A stretch of 6,003 bases of DNA from Clostridia bacterium (lineage in GTDB: Bacteria; Bacillota; Clostridia; Oscillospirales; CAG-272): the NCBI GenBank assembly GCA_024404655.1, contig JAKSPR010000188.1, forward strand, positions 1 to 6,003, written 5' to 3'. The position numbers and the translations under genes are program-made. Below the pieces are notes generated by a model, which was not told the DNA's origin, searched no databases, and saw only the letters and a list, made by a program, of their open reading frames with translations. Positions 5,980-6,003 of this stretch are shown here, piece after piece; the stretch's first letter is position 1, and each line of letters starts with the position of its first letter.

Positions 5980-6003
5980 CTGAAAATCTTTCGTAAAGAC
6001 CAC

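Noticed and set aside
5987..5999. TCTTT-CGT-AAAGA hairpin after the glycosidase-like gene
   Set aside because: The stem has five mostly A-T pairs and no visible T-run before the window ends, so it cannot be called a terminator.
1..6003. CRISPR array, tRNA/rRNA, insertion sequence or phage genes
   Set aside because: No spaced direct repeats, cloverleaf sequence, transposase motifs or terminal inverted repeats were seen.

Overview
The window looks like a chromosomal segment of a low-to-mid GC member of the Bacillota (Firmicutes). Supporting signs are strong AAGGAGG-type ribosome binding sites, tightly overlapping genes, sigma-A-like promoters with 17-base spacers, and a 7TM sensor N-terminus of a kind I associate with clostridial and related gut Firmicutes. 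Genus or class cannot be fixed from this sequence alone.

Layout. Bases 1-90 carry the first 30 codons of a minus-strand gene that runs off the left edge. Bases 91-400 are a divergent intergenic region with one recognisable promoter for each direction. The two -35 elements lie in a perfect 9-base inverted repeat (TGCAAGACA / TGTCTTGCA). Bases 401-3922 form a three-gene overlapping operon: a 7TM, PAS-like sensor with a degenerate kinase module; a three-TM sensor histidine kinase of the HisKA_3/NarL-partner type with intact catalytic boxes; and a NarL/LuxR-type response regulator. A strong intrinsic terminator (4000-4032) closes the operon. A separate promoter (4094-4122) then drives a cytosolic enzyme (4183-5979) with the layout of GH15-like (alpha/alpha)6-barrel glycosidases.

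How the genes may work together. The first sensor has Tyr361 where its neighbour has the phospho-acceptor His255, Glu472 where the neighbour has the N-box Asn344, and no glycine-rich ATP lid. It therefore reads as a pseudokinase that could act as the membrane receptor for, or partner of, the second, catalytically intact kinase, which would phosphorylate Asp55 of the response regulator. All three genes are translationally linked (1-base and 11-base overlaps), which suits fixed stoichiometry. The glycosidase-like gene lies directly downstream and the same 7-mer (TCTTGCA) covers its -35 and both divergent -35s, so it and the leftward gene are candidate members of one regulon. That link is inference. 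The glycosidase-like protein also carries a Cys/His-rich segment (residues 417-454) that could bind a metal.
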